Source: Segnochrobactrum spirostomi
GTDB taxonomy: Bacteria > Pseudomonadota > Alphaproteobacteria > Rhizobiales > Segnochrobactraceae
Assembly (NCBI RefSeq): GCF_009600605.1
Contig: NZ_VWNA01000001.1
Location: 1,590,490 to 1,654,489 of the forward strand
Direction: 5' to 3'
Length of the DNA: 64,000 nt
Part shown: piece by piece, positions 1-8,300 of the stretch
Layout: every line of letters begins with the position of its first letter
Numbering within the stretch: the first letter of the stretch is position 1
Notes under the pieces: model-generated
The model's input: the letters and a program-made list of their open reading frames with translations, nothing else
Databases searched by the model: none
Told to the model about the DNA's origin: nothing
Program-made: the position numbers and the translations under genes

Positions 1-1041
1 TGGGGTACCACACCGGCGGCAATCGACAATTGCCTCTCGGTCGCCGATGATTACGACATCCAAGTAATGATCCACACCGACACCTTGAACGAATCCGGGT
101 TCGTCGAGGACACCATCGCCGCCTTCAAGGGGCGCACCATCCACGCCTTCCACACCGAGGGTGCCGGCGGTGGCCATGCGCCGGACATCATCAAGGTCGC
201 CGGGCTGCCGAACGTGCTGCCCTCCTCGACCAATCCGACCCGGCCGTTCACGGCGAACACCCTCGACGAGCATCTCGACATGCTGATGGTGTGCCACCAT
301 CTCGACCCGTCGATCCCGGAAGACCTCGCCTTCGCCGAAAGCCGCATCCGACAGGAGACGATCGCCGCCGAGGACATCCTCCACGATCTCGGTGCACTCT
401 CGATGATTTCATCGGACAGCCAGGCGATGGGTCGCCTCGGCGAGGTGATCACCCGGACTTGGCAGACCGCCCACAAGATGAAGGTGCAGCGCGGCCGCCT
501 CGCCGGCGAGATCGGCAACGACAATCTGCGCGCCCGCCGCTATGTCGCGAAATACACGATCAACCCGGCGATCGCCCACGGCGTCGCCAAGCACATCGGC
601 TCGATCGAGCCGGGCAAGCTCGCCGATCTGGTGCTGTGGACACCGGCCTTCTTCGGCGTGAAGCCGGACATCGTGCTCAAGGGCGGCGCCATCATCGCGG
701 CCGCGATGGGCGATCCGAACGCCTCGATCCCGACTCCGCAGCCGGTCCATTACCGGCCGATGTTCGGCGCCTTCGGCAAGGCGCTCCAGGCGACGAGCGT
801 GACCTTCACCTCCCAGGCAGCGATCGACGGCGGCCTCGCCGAGCGGCTCGGCCTCGCCAAGGCGCTGGTGGCGGTCGAGAACACCCGCGGCGGCATCTCC
901 AAGAAATCGATGATCCACAACGACGCGACGCCGGACATCCGGGTCGATCCGGAGACCTATCAGGTGACGGCCGACGGCGAACTGCTCGTCTGCGAGCCCG
1001 CCCATGTTCTGCCGATGGCGCAGCGCTATTTCCTGTTCTAG
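1..1041 (+). CDS. ureC: Urease subunit alpha, 3' part (5' end outside window)
   Basis: Catalytic subunit of nickel urease, which hydrolyses urea to ammonia and carbamate in the cytoplasm. The reading frame is open from base 1 (it reads [19 protein letters not shown]), so the gene starts upstream; the first ATG at 67 is internal. About 346 C-terminal residues remain. Visible active-site segments are [23 protein letters not shown] (metal-binding and catalytic histidines), MVCHHLD (flap histidine) and SSDSQAMGR (aspartate ligand). The carbamylated-lysine motif must lie upstream. The C-terminus ends in the usual MAQRYFLF. It heads the operon with DUF29, ureE, ureF and ureG. ureD, ureA and ureB are presumably upstream, which is inference. 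Confidence 0.97.
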   Translation, partial: WGTTPAAIDNCLSVADDYDIQVMIHTDTLNESGFVEDTIAAFKGRTIHAFHTEGAGGGHAPDIIKVAGLPNVLPSSTNPTRPFTANTLDEHLDMLMVCHHLDPSIPEDLAFAESRIRQETIAAEDILHDLGALSMISSDSQAMGRLGEVITRTWQTAHKMKVQRGRLAGEIGNDNLRARRYVAKYTINPAIAHGVAKHIGSIEPGKLADLVLWTPAFFGVKPDIVLKGGAIIAAAMGDPNASIPTPQPVHYRPMFGAFGKALQATSVTFTSQAAIDGGLAERLGLAKALVAVENTRGGISKKSMIHNDATPDIRVDPETYQVTADGELLVCEPAHVLPMAQRYFLF

Positions 1042-1105
1042 GTTCGATGCACCTCCCGCGGTGGTCGCCGACGTGACCGTCCGCGCCGAGGGTGGAGTTT
1101 CCGCG

Positions 1106-1600
1106 ATGGCCCAGCCGATCAAGGCCGGCGATACGGCCGGCGCCGACCGAGGCCTCTATTCCCGCGATTTCCACGCCTGGACGAAAGAACAGGCGCGATT
1201 GCTGCGTGCGCGTCGTTTCGAGGCGCTCGACCTCGACAACCTTGCCGAGGAGGTCGAGGCGGTGGGACGCAGCGAACGGCGCGAGATCGAGAACCGCCTC
1301 CGGGTTCTCGTCGCGCATCTCCTGAAATGGCGCTACCAGCCGGGCGCACGCTCCGCCGGATGGCGCGGCACCATCACCGAACAGCGCGCGCGCCTCTCCC
1401 GCGTGCTCGCCGACAGCCCGAGCCTCAGAAGCTTTCCGAGCGAGGCGTTCGATCTCGCCTATCTCTCCGGCCGCCTGCTCGCCGCCAAGGAAACGGGGAT
1501 GGATTTCACCCTGTTTCCCGAAACGCCCCCCTTTACCATCGATCAGGTTCTCGACGACGGGTATCTGCCCGTGGAACCCGGCCTCTTCGACCCATCCTGA
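1106..1600 (+). CDS. DUF29 family protein within the urease operon
   Basis: Protein of 164 residues. It matches the DUF29 family by the N-terminal pattern LYSRDFHAWTKEQARLLRARRF, followed by LDNLAEEVEAVGRSERREIENRLRVLVAHLLKWRYQP, and by a C-terminal FPETPPFTIDQVLDDGYLPV. The family has no established function; members are common in cyanobacteria and proteobacteria. The ATG at 1106 was chosen because homology begins shortly after it. An in-frame upstream start at 1004 would overlap ureC. The gene sits 64 bases after ureC and only 9 bases before ureE, so it is very probably co-transcribed. DUF29 is not a known urease accessory protein, and its role here is unknown. Confidence 0.85.
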   Translation: MAQPIKAGDTAGADRGLYSRDFHAWTKEQARLLRARRFEALDLDNLAEEVEAVGRSERREIENRLRVLVAHLLKWRYQPGARSAGWRGTITEQRARLSRVLADSPSLRSFPSEAFDLAYLSGRLLAAKETGMDFTLFPETPPFTIDQVLDDGYLPVEPGLFDPS

Positions 1601-1609
1601 GACGCGATC

Positions 1610-2290
1610 ATGCTCCGTGCCAACGCCGTCGTCCGCAAGCCCGCCGTGAAGCCCGAGCGGATCGCCGATTCCGTGATCCTCGACCACGAGGGCCGCCAGC
1701 GCCGCCGCGTGGCGCTCACGACCGAAGGCGGGCTCGAATTCCTGCTCGATCTCGAAAAGCCCAAGGCGCTCGACGATGGCGACGCGGTGAAGCTCGAGGA
1801 CGGCCGGCTCATCCTCGTCAAGGCGGCCCCGGAGCACCTGCTCGAGATCACGACCGCGACGCCGCTGCGGCTCCTCCGGATCGCGTGGCATATCGGCAAC
1901 CGCCACACCCCGGCCGAGATCACCGAGGAGGCGATCTACATCGCCGACGACCACGTCCTCGCCGACATGGTGCGCGGCCTCGGCGCCGGCGTCGCGGCGG
2001 TGACGCGCCCGTTCCGGCCGGAGCGCGGCGCCTATGGCGGCGGGCACGATCACGGTCATGATCATGGGCACGACCATGGACATGGGCACGCCGCGCACGA
2101 TCATCATGACCACGCCCACCATGACCATGGCCACCACGACCACGGGGCGCATGGGCATGGACATGAGCATGGGCATACGCACGATCACCACGATCACAGC
2201 CAGTGCGGCCATGACCACAGCCACGATCACGACCATCACGGGCATGATCATCCCGGCCACGACCATGGCCCCGGCCACCGTCACGGCTGA
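1610..2290 (+). CDS. ureE: Urease accessory protein UreE with very long His-rich tail
   Basis: Nickel metallochaperone that delivers Ni(II) to the UreDFG-apourease complex. The protein has 226 residues. The N-terminal peptide-binding domain spans about residues 10-75 and the metal-binding domain about 80-145, including WHIGNRHTPAEI (93-104) and the IADDHVLADM segment that carries the conserved dimer-interface histidine. From about residue 146 to the end there are roughly 80 residues that are nearly half histidine (about 39), alternating with Asp and Gly and with a single Cys. His tails occur in many UreE proteins, but this one is unusually long and may store or sequester nickel. It lies 9 bases after the DUF29 gene and 15 bases before ureF. 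Confidence 0.96.
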   Translation: MLRANAVVRKPAVKPERIADSVILDHEGRQRRRVALTTEGGLEFLLDLEKPKALDDGDAVKLEDGRLILVKAAPEHLLEITTATPLRLLRIAWHIGNRHTPAEITEEAIYIADDHVLADMVRGLGAGVAAVTRPFRPERGAYGGGHDHGHDHGHDHGHGHAAHDHHDHAHHDHGHHDHGAHGHGHEHGHTHDHHDHSQCGHDHSHDHDHHGHDHPGHDHGPGHRHG

Positions 2291-2305
2291 GGGGACGACC
2301 GCCTG

Positions 2306-3022
2306 ATGCCGGCCGCGCCGCCGATCGAGACCCCGCCGGGCGAGGCGGCCAGCCTGCCGCTGCCGCTCGCGCTGTGGCTCTCTCCCGCCTTTCCGGTCGG
2401 GGCCTTCGCCTACAGCCACGGGCTCGAATGGGCAGCCGAGGCAGGCGACGTCCACGATGCCGAAAGCCTCGCCGGCTGGCTCGCGGACATCCTCGCCCAC
2501 GGCGCGGGACGCAACGACGCCATCCTCGCCGCGGAGGCCTTCCGCGCCGTCGCGGCGGCGGACGACGACCGGCTCGCCGCGGTGGCCGAGCTCGCGGCGG
2601 CGCTCGGCGGCAGCGCGGAGCGACGGCTCGAGACGCTGACCCAGGGCGGCGCCTTCGTGGCGACCGCCCGCGCCGCTTGGCCGTGTCCGGCGCTCGACCG
2701 GCTCGTCGCGCTCGCCAAGGGCGAGATCGCCTATCCCGTTGCGGTCGCCACCGCGGCGGCGGGCCACGCTCTGCCGATCCGCGCCACCCTCGAAATGCTC
2801 GTCACCGGCTTTCTCGGCAACCTCGTCTCCGCCGCCGTGCGCCTCGGCATCGTCGGGCAGACCGATGGGCAGCGCGTGCTGGCCCGCCTTTTGCCCCTGT
2901 GCCGCACGGTCGCGGCTGACGCCGAACGGGCGTCGCTCGACGATCTCGGCGGGGCGGTGTTCCGCGCCGATCTTTCCGCCCTTCTCCACGAAACCCAGTA
3001 CACGAGGCTCTTCCGCTCATGA
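2306..3022 (+). CDS. ureF: Urease accessory protein UreF
   Basis: Acts with UreD(H) and UreG to open apourease and gate the GTP-dependent nickel insertion. At 238 residues it has normal family length. Family hallmarks are [21 protein letters not shown] near the N-terminus, a mostly helical Ala/Leu-rich body, and a C-terminal [13 protein letters not shown] that resembles the tail used to bind UreD. The ATG follows ureE by 15 bases. The 3' end overlaps the ureG start by 4 bases (ATGA), indicating translational coupling. No truncation is seen. Confidence 0.95.
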   Translation: MPAAPPIETPPGEAASLPLPLALWLSPAFPVGAFAYSHGLEWAAEAGDVHDAESLAGWLADILAHGAGRNDAILAAEAFRAVAAADDDRLAAVAELAAALGGSAERRLETLTQGGAFVATARAAWPCPALDRLVALAKGEIAYPVAVATAAAGHALPIRATLEMLVTGFLGNLVSAAVRLGIVGQTDGQRVLARLLPLCRTVAADAERASLDDLGGAVFRADLSALLHETQYTRLFRS

Positions 3023-3639
3023 CCCGCTCCGAACACGGGCCCCTGCGCGTCGGCATCGGCGGCCCCGTCGGCTCCGGCAAGACCGCGCTCATGGAGGCGC
3101 TCTGCCGCGCGCTCGGCACGAGCTACGATCTCTGTGCCATCACCAACGACATCTACACCAAGGAAGACGCCGAAATCCTGAGCCGGACCGGTGCGCTCCC
3201 GGTCGAGCGCATCATGGGTGTCGAGACGGGTGGCTGCCCGCACACGGCGATCCGCGAGGATTGCTCGCTCAATCTCGCCGCGGTCGAGACCATGCGCGGA
3301 AAATTCCCCGCGCTCGACCTGATCCTGATCGAATCCGGCGGCGACAATCTCGCCGCGACCTTCTCGCCGGAACTCGCCGACATCACCATCCACGTCATCG
3401 ACGTGGCGGGCGGCGAGAAGATTCCGCGCAAGGGCGGCCCGGGCATCACCCGCTCCGATCTCCTCGTCATCAACAAGATCGACCTCGCCGAGCATGTCGG
3501 AGCGAACCTCGAGGTGATGGAGCGCGACACCCGCCGGATGCGCGGCGAGCGGCCGTTCGTGTTCACGAATCTGCGAGGCGGCAAGGGCGTGGACGTCATC
3601 GCGCGCTTCATCGAACGCGCCGGCGGCCTCGCGGCCTAG
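3019..3639 (+). CDS. ureG: Urease accessory GTPase UreG
   Basis: SIMIBI-class GTPase that powers nickel delivery to urease. The protein has 206 residues. It shows the P-loop GPVGSGKT (about 15-22), [10 protein letters not shown], the Ni-binding Cys-Pro-His motif in [14 protein letters not shown] (about residue 70), [15 protein letters not shown] and the guanine-specificity motif [10 protein letters not shown]. It overlaps ureF by 4 bases and is the last gene of the urease operon in this window. A GC-rich hairpin at about 3646-3671 follows without a T-run, so termination there is uncertain. Confidence 0.97.
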   Translation: MTRSEHGPLRVGIGGPVGSGKTALMEALCRALGTSYDLCAITNDIYTKEDAEILSRTGALPVERIMGVETGGCPHTAIREDCSLNLAAVETMRGKFPALDLILIESGGDNLAATFSPELADITIHVIDVAGGEKIPRKGGPGITRSDLLVINKIDLAEHVGANLEVMERDTRRMRGERPFVFTNLRGGKGVDVIARFIERAGGLAA

Positions 3640-3818
3640 ATCGCGCCGGGGGGCATCCCGACGGCCCCCGGGGCAGCGTCGCCGCGCAGCGGGTGCGGCG
3701 TGCAACCCGCGGCATGTGGAAGAGTCCCCGAACCCGGCTGTCCCCGCTCGCATTTGACCGTTTGGACGGATTAATCATTGCCCGGAACGCCTGCACGCGC
3801 GTTCAATGGGGAATTCGG

Positions 3819-3846
3819 AAGCCGCCGGTCGCGATCCCGGCGGCTT
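3819..3846 (+). terminator. Intrinsic-terminator-like hairpin upstream of the YmdB-like gene
   Basis: A perfect 10-bp stem (AAGCCGCCGG / CCGGCGGCTT) with an 8-base loop is followed by TCTC. It ends only 21 bases before the ATG of the phosphoesterase gene and 180 bases after ureG. It could end ureG read-through or a short transcript arising in 3640-3818. In many alphaproteobacteria a formyltetrahydrofolate cyclo-ligase gene and 6S RNA lie at this spot; neither is recognisable here. Confidence 0.55.
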
Positions 3847-3867
3847 TCTCGTCGGGGATATCGGACG

Positions 3868-4695
3868 ATGCGGCTTCTGTTTCTCGGAGATGTGGTGGGG
3901 CGCGCCGGGCGCACCGCGGTGACGAACAGGCTTCCGGACCTGGTCGAGCGCTGGTCGCTCGATTTCGTCGTCGTCAACGGCGAGAACGCCGCCGGCGGGT
4001 TCGGCATCACCGAGGAGATCACCCAGGAGCTTCTCGACGCCGGGGCCGACGTCGTCACCACCGGCAACCACGTCTGGGATCAGCGCGAGGCCCTCGTCTT
4101 CATCGAGCGCCAGCCGCGGCTGTTGCGGCCCGTCAATTATCCCCGCGGCACGCCCGGGCGCGGCGCCAATCTCTTCATCGGCCGCAACGGCGCCCGCGTC
4201 CTCGTCATCAACGCCATGGGGCGGGTGTTCATGGACTCCCTCGACGACCCGTTCGCCGGCGTGGCGGCGGAGGTCGCCGCCTGCCCGCTCGGCGAGCAGG
4301 CGGACGCGGTCATCGTCGATTTCCACGCCGAGACGACCAGCGAGAAGCAGGCGATGGGCCACTTCCTCGACGGCCGCGTCAGCCTCGTCGTCGGCACCCA
4401 CACCCACACCCCGACCGCCGATCACCGCATCCTGCCCGAAGGCACCGGCTTCATGACGGATGTCGGAATGTGCGGCGACTACGATTCGGTGATCGGCATG
4501 GAGAAGGACGAACCGCTCGGCCGCTTCCTGCGCAAGATCCCGTCGGGCCGCTTCGCGCCGGCGCTCGGCGACGCCACGCTGAGCGGGGTCGCCGTCGAGA
4601 TCGACGACCGAACCGGCAAGGCGACGAAGATCGGACCGGTGCGGCTCGGAGGGGCGCTGTCTCAAGCAGAACCGGCGTTCTGGGACGCCGCCTGA
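3868..4695 (+). CDS. YmdB-like metallophosphoesterase (TIGR00282 family)
   Basis: Calcineurin-like dinuclear-metal phosphoesterase of about 275 residues. The Bacillus YmdB relative hydrolyses 2',3'- or 3',5'-cyclic nucleotides. Motifs in order are MRLLFLGDVVGRAGR (first Asp), VVNGENAAGGFGI, TTGNHVWDQRE, VDFHAETTSEK, GTHTHTPTADHRIL and TDVGMCGDYDSVIGM, together supplying the metal ligands. The ATG at 3868 was chosen because the family begins exactly at MR(L)LFLGD; the longer frame from 3778 has no homology and crosses the terminator. It is followed after 78 bases by yebC, the usual neighbour in Hyphomicrobiales. Confidence 0.9.
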   Translation: MRLLFLGDVVGRAGRTAVTNRLPDLVERWSLDFVVVNGENAAGGFGITEEITQELLDAGADVVTTGNHVWDQREALVFIERQPRLLRPVNYPRGTPGRGANLFIGRNGARVLVINAMGRVFMDSLDDPFAGVAAEVAACPLGEQADAVIVDFHAETTSEKQAMGHFLDGRVSLVVGTHTHTPTADHRILPEGTGFMTDVGMCGDYDSVIGMEKDEPLGRFLRKIPSGRFAPALGDATLSGVAVEIDDRTGKATKIGPVRLGGALSQAEPAFWDAA

Positions 4696-4773
4696 GCGTC
4701 CCCGTCTTCCTTTCGCGCGGCTCAACGCCTATAAGCCGGGTCAAAGCCTGACCCACGCGAAGACGAGACGACC

Positions 4774-5523
4774 ATGGCCGGCCATTCCCAATTTAAGAAC
4801 ATCATGCACAAGAAGGGCGCCGCCGACGCCCGCCGCTCGAAGCTGTTCTCCAAGCTCGCGCGCGAAATCACGGTGGCCGCCAAAACGGGCATGCCCGACC
4901 CGAAGATGAACCCCCGGCTGCGTCTCGCCGTGCAGAACGCACGCGCCGAGAACATGCCGAAGGACAACATCGACCGCGCCATCAAGAAGGCGCTGGGCTC
5001 GGATTCGGACAATTTCGACGAGATCCGCTACGAGGGCTACGGCCCCGGCGGCGTCGCCGTCATCGTCGAGACCCTGACCGACAACCGCAACCGCACCGCG
5101 AGCGCGGTGCGCGCCGCCTTCACCAAGCACGGCGGTGCGCTCGGTGAAACGGGCTCGGTATCGTTCATGTTCGATCGCGTCGGCGAGATCACCTTCAAGC
5201 CCGAGGCCGGCTCCGCCGACAAGGTCATGGAAGCCGCCATCGAGGCCGGCGCCGACGACGTCGCCTCCGACGAGGAAAGCCACGTGGTGGTGTGCGCCTT
5301 CGGGGCGATCGGCGAGGTCTCGGAAGCCCTCACCGCCGTGCTCGGCGACCCGGAGAGCGTCAAGGTCGTCTGGAAGCCGCAGAACATGGTTCCCGTCGAC
5401 GAGGAGAAGGCGGAGACGCTCCTGAAGCTCATCGCCCAGCTCGAAGACGACGACGACGTCCAGGCCGTGTTCTCGAACTTCGAAGTGTCGGACGAGATCC
5501 TCGCACGCCTGTCGGCCGCCTGA
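4774..5523 (+). CDS. yebC: YebC/PmpR family regulatory protein
   Basis: Member of the YebC/TACO1 family, described as transcriptional regulators and more recently as ribosome-associated factors that aid translation of proline stretches. At 249 residues it has the normal family length. It opens with the signature [21 protein letters not shown], followed by [44 protein letters not shown] and [23 protein letters not shown] strong symmetrical terminator follows at 5679-5716. ruvC, which often follows yebC, is absent here. Confidence 0.96.
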   Translation: MAGHSQFKNIMHKKGAADARRSKLFSKLAREITVAAKTGMPDPKMNPRLRLAVQNARAENMPKDNIDRAIKKALGSDSDNFDEIRYEGYGPGGVAVIVETLTDNRNRTASAVRAAFTKHGGALGETGSVSFMFDRVGEITFKPEAGSADKVMEAAIEAGADDVASDEESHVVVCAFGAIGEVSEALTAVLGDPESVKVVWKPQNMVPVDEEKAETLLKLIAQLEDDDDVQAVFSNFEVSDEILARLSAA

Positions 5524-5678
5524 GCCGACGCTCGGCCGGCGTCCCGGGCGCACTTGGGAGCGCTGCCCGCGCCGCTGTCCGGATGCCTATCGATCTCTGG
5601 CGAGCATCGGCCTACGATGACCGCATGTTCGGATGCGCGGGGCGCGTGCGCATTTCGTAGGCTTTATGTGCACCTCAT

Positions 5679-5716
5679 GGAAACGCCCCGGGACCGGTAA
5701 GTCGCGGGGCGTTTCC
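5679..5716. terminator. Bidirectional terminator between convergent yebC and small secreted protein gene
   Basis: A 12-bp perfect stem, GGAAACGCCCCG / CGGGGCGTTTCC, with a 14-base loop. The arms end in TTTCC on the plus strand and, read on the minus strand, also in TTTCC. It lies between yebC (ending 5523) and the minus-strand gene ending at 5743, so it can serve both. Confidence 0.8.
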
Positions 5717-5742
5717 GTATGTTTATGCGGTCGCGGGCGTTA

Positions 5743-6030
5743 TTATTGCGCGGCGAGCGTGAGGCACTTGTAGGCGGCCTGGGCCGAGGCCTTGGCGGTG
5801 CCGCGGTTGATCGTGCCGGCCATCGCGAGGCTACGCGTGGTGTTGGTCAGCACGCCCTTCACGTCGGCGCCCGGGGCGATCTGCGGCAGCGTTTTGTTAA
5901 AGATGACCTGGGATTCCGCCGGCAGCTTGGCGCCGCAGGCCTTGGCCGACTTGACGTCAGCGTGGGCGGCCGACGCGAACGCGAGCGGCAGCGCGAGGCA
6001 AGCGAGGCGAACTAAAGATCGTGTGTTCAT
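5743..6030 (-). CDS. Small secreted protein, unknown function
   Basis: Ninety-five residues. The ATG at 6030 gives a clear Sec signal peptide (MNTRSLVRLACLALPLAFASAAHADV, predicted cleavage after AHA). The mature part of about 71 residues has two cysteines (KACGAKLP and YKCLTLAAQ) that could form a disulfide. The longer frame back to 6294 has arginine-rich, non-conserved sequence and was rejected. The pattern resembles small periplasmic proteins seen in Hyphomicrobiales genomes, but I recognise no named family. It shares its direction with the next small secreted protein gene, 53 bases upstream. Confidence 0.75.
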   Translation of the reverse strand: MNTRSLVRLACLALPLAFASAAHADVKSAKACGAKLPAESQVIFNKTLPQIAPGADVKGVLTNTTRSLAMAGTINRGTAKASAQAAYKCLTLAAQ

Positions 6031-6083
6031 GGTAGGCCTGTGCACGGTTGGGAGGATTGAGGACGAGAGAGGCGGCGAGCGGA

Positions 6084-6401
6084 TCAGCGCACGCCGACGC
6101 GGTTGACGGGTCCGCCGCGATTGACGGCCGACACGCCGGGACCGGCCGCACCGACGCCTGGCGTCGCAGCCGCCCGCGCCGCCGGCTTCGCGACGCAGCC
6201 AACGGGATAGCCCGGACGGGTGCAGTGCACCGCGGCGCGCGCGGCCGGTGCCGGACGGGCGACGCACCCCTTCGGCACACCGGCCGTCTTGCAATAAACC
6301 GCCGCCGCAGCGCGCGGCACCACCGGGAAGGCGAATCCGGTACCGATCAGTGCCACCGTGGCGGCGATGAGAGAGACGGCCTTAAACTTGCTTCCGATCA
6401 T
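6084..6401 (-). CDS. Small secreted Ala/Pro-rich protein with two CxxxGxPxGCV repeats
   Basis: One hundred and five residues, with an ATG at 6401. The N-terminal signal sequence MIGSKFKAVSLIAATVALIG continues to an AAAA processing region. The mature part holds two tandem repeats, AVYCKTAGVPKGCVARPAP and AVHCTRPGYPVGCVAKPAA, each with two cysteines, and then a Gly/Ala/Val tail ending NRGGPVNRVGVR. This Cys-Gly-Pro repeat type occurs in small secreted rhizobial proteins of unknown role. It is probably co-transcribed with the downstream small secreted protein gene at 5743-6030. Confidence 0.7.
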   Translation of the reverse strand: MIGSKFKAVSLIAATVALIGTGFAFPVVPRAAAAVYCKTAGVPKGCVARPAPAARAAVHCTRPGYPVGCVAKPAARAAATPGVGAAGPGVSAVNRGGPVNRVGVR

Positions 6402-6448
6402 GCTATTCCCTTCGCGGACTGCCGCGCTTAAAGGCACGATGCCCAAGC

Positions 6449-7480
6449 TTGGTGCCCTCTCATGACGGGCGTATCAATGACGAAGATTGGATCGATCCTG
6501 TGGCGGATGAGATCGCGAGGTCGATCGATTCGCGGGAGGTGCGCGCGTTGAGCGCTCAGGCCTATCCCGACGACCTGCCTGACGGTCCGGTGATCGATCG
6601 CGCCGAGGTCGATAGGCTCGTGTGCCATCCGGATATAGATCGAGCCATTACCGTATCGGCCAAGACGATCGTCGAGATGCACCGGGGTCACTGGGTGATG
6701 AACCGGCTCGTCAGCGACCGCGGCCGATTCGTGCTCGCGACCATGATGACGGAGCTGCACTTCCGCGAGGGCAAGGGCGGCGGCTTCACCGCGGCACGGT
6801 TGCGCGATCTGGCGATCGCGGAGGCCGTGTGCAGTCCCGGCCGTGTCACGGCGTTCATCGCCGCAATGCGGCTCGTCGGCTTCCTCCGGCCGGCACCGTC
6901 GGCGGACCGCCGCGCCAAGCGCCTCGTCCCGACCACGCAATTCATCGATCTCCAGCGGGAGCGCATGACGGGGATGTTCTTGGCACGCGCCATCGTGCGT
7001 CCCCACGACGATGTGGCGGCCCTGGAGGACCCCTGGGTGCTCGGCGGCATGATGAGTTTCATGCTGAAGCGCTACGTGCAGGGGTTCAGGATCGCGATCG
7101 AGGTCCCGGCCTTGCGGCACGTGATGGACCGTGACGTCGGGATTCCGTTGACGCTCTGCGTCGTCCTCAATGATCTCGAGGGCCGCCAGAGCAACATCGC
7201 CCCGCTCGCCCGGCGCTTCTCGGTGTCGCGCTCGCACGTGCTGACCGTCATCCGCGAACTCTCCGCGGAGAACCTGATCGAACAGAGCAGCGCCCGCGGC
7301 GGCTTTCGCGGCACGCCCCTCCTCTTGGAGGCCGCGCGGCGCTTCTTCGCGACCGCCTACCTGTTGCAGGAGGAGGGCATCGTCCACGCCAAGGCCTGGG
7401 CGGCACGGGCGGATCGGTCGGGAGAGATCGCCGCAGCGGAGCCTCCCGCGGTCAAATCCGCTTCCGCACCTCGAAGGTGA
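6449..7480 (+). CDS. Hypothetical protein with two winged-helix-like segments (probable regulator)
   Basis: A protein of up to 343 residues, not assignable to a named family. A helix-turn-helix-like segment lies at about residues 109-150 (FTAARLRDLAIAEAVCSPGR, then AFIAAMRLVGFL). A clearer winged helix lies at about 250-300 (IAPLARRFSVSRSHVLTVIR, then ELSAENLIEQ). The latter looks MarR/GntR-like, so a DNA-binding role is inferred. The start is uncertain: the longest frame uses a TTG at 6449, and a GTG at 6500 is an alternative. The gene is divergent from the small secreted protein gene at 6401, and its 3' end overlaps the convergent tusA-like gene by 29 bases. Confidence 0.7.
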   Translation: MVPSHDGRINDEDWIDPVADEIARSIDSREVRALSAQAYPDDLPDGPVIDRAEVDRLVCHPDIDRAITVSAKTIVEMHRGHWVMNRLVSDRGRFVLATMMTELHFREGKGGGFTAARLRDLAIAEAVCSPGRVTAFIAAMRLVGFLRPAPSADRRAKRLVPTTQFIDLQRERMTGMFLARAIVRPHDDVAALEDPWVLGGMMSFMLKRYVQGFRIAIEVPALRHVMDRDVGIPLTLCVVLNDLEGRQSNIAPLARRFSVSRSHVLTVIRELSAENLIEQSSARGGFRGTPLLLEAARRFFATAYLLQEEGIVHAKAWAARADRSGEIAAAEPPAVKSASAPRR

Positions 7481-7736
7481 GCGCGGTGCCGTCGCGCGTC
7501 ACGAGGCGGGCGGCATGGCCGTCCTCCCGGCAGGCGTGGGGAATGTCCACCGCCGCGAGCGGATCGTTCACCCGGATGACGAGACGCGATCCGGCGGCGG
7601 CCTCCGCGAGCGCCGCCCGCATCCGCATCACCGGAAGCGGACAGCGTAAGCCGAGGAGATCGAGGAGTGGCGCGTCGGCCTGCATCTCCGCGGCGCTTTC
7701 ATCCCACACGCCGTCCCGGGTCTCGTTACCGCTCAT
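7452..7736 (-). CDS. TusA/SirA-like sulfur carrier protein
   Basis: Ninety-four residues. The TusA fold signature LDLLGLRCPLPVMRMRAAL carries the CPxP motif; the cysteine is the persulfide carrier in TusA, which feeds sulfur to 2-thiouridine, molybdenum cofactor and other pathways. The remaining beta-alpha-beta pattern (LVIRVNDPLAAVDIPHACRE, then LTFEVRKRI) fits. A short acidic N-terminal extension of about 24 residues precedes the domain. A moaD/moaE pair occurs elsewhere in the window, but no direct link is shown. The 3' end overlaps the convergent gene at 6449-7480. Confidence 0.85.
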   Translation of the reverse strand: MSGNETRDGVWDESAAEMQADAPLLDLLGLRCPLPVMRMRAALAEAAAGSRLVIRVNDPLAAVDIPHACREDGHAARLVTRDGTALTFEVRKRI

Positions 7737-7907
7737 CCGTTCCTCATCCCGACCGCCGCCTAGCCCACCTTCCGACCGCGCACACCGAGGCCGCGGGTTG
7801 ACGCCGGCGCCGGCCCCGCTTATGCGCGGCGAAGGCCGGCTCTGATCAAGGCCCTCGTGCCGGCCCGGCGAGCCCTCCGGTCACCCGCCGCCGCAGCGGA
7901 GCAATCC

Positions 7908-8300
7908 ATGTATCGTGCCGTGACCCGCAACATCGAGATCACCGTGGCCCCGCGCTATGTCGCGGACGAGTCCGCGCCGGACGACGGCCGCTGGTTCTGG
8001 GCCTACAAGATCGAGATCGTCAACCGCGGCGACGAGACGGTGCACTTGCGCAGCCGCCATTGGATCATCACCGACGCCACCGGCGCCGTGCAAGTGGTGC
8101 GCGGGGCGGGTGTCGTTGGCGAGCAGCCGGTCATCCAGCCGGGCGGGCGCTACAGCTATACCTCGGGCTGCCCGCTCGGCACGCCCTCCGGCATCATGGT
8201 CGGCACCTACCGGATGGAGACGCCGAGCGGCGAGAGCTTCGACGTGGAGATCCCCGCCTTCTCCCTCGACATGCCTGGCGCACGCCGAACCCTGAATTGA
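7908..8300 (+). CDS. apaG: ApaG (Co2+/Mg2+ efflux-associated) protein
   Basis: One hundred and thirty residues, a single fibronectin-III-like beta sandwich. Family motifs are YRAVTRNIEITVAPRYV, FWAYKIEIVNRGDETVHLRS, RHWIITDATG, VVRGAGVVGEQPVIQPGG and YTSGCPLGTPSGIMVGTY. ApaG was linked genetically to divalent cation efflux in Salmonella, but its biochemical role is unsettled. The ATG at 7908 matches the family start; the frame extends upstream to 7857 without similarity. Confidence 0.95.
   Translation: MYRAVTRNIEITVAPRYVADESAPDDGRWFWAYKIEIVNRGDETVHLRSRHWIITDATGAVQVVRGAGVVGEQPVIQPGGRYSYTSGCPLGTPSGIMVGTYRMETPSGESFDVEIPAFSLDMPGARRTLN

Noticed and set aside
2045-2287. Short tandem repeats resembling a CRISPR or satellite array
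   Set aside because: The repetitive CAC/CAT pattern is the in-frame His-rich tail of UreE.
806-2989. 727-codon minus-strand frame opposite the urease genes
   Set aside because: It lies antisense to well-conserved ureC, DUF29, ureE and ureF and has the Arg/Gly/Asp-rich composition of GC-rich shadow frames; it matches no family.
3640-3848. 6S RNA candidate upstream of the YmdB-like gene
   Set aside because: Position is suggestive, but I cannot see the long imperfect hairpin with central bubble, and only the terminal hairpin is convincing.
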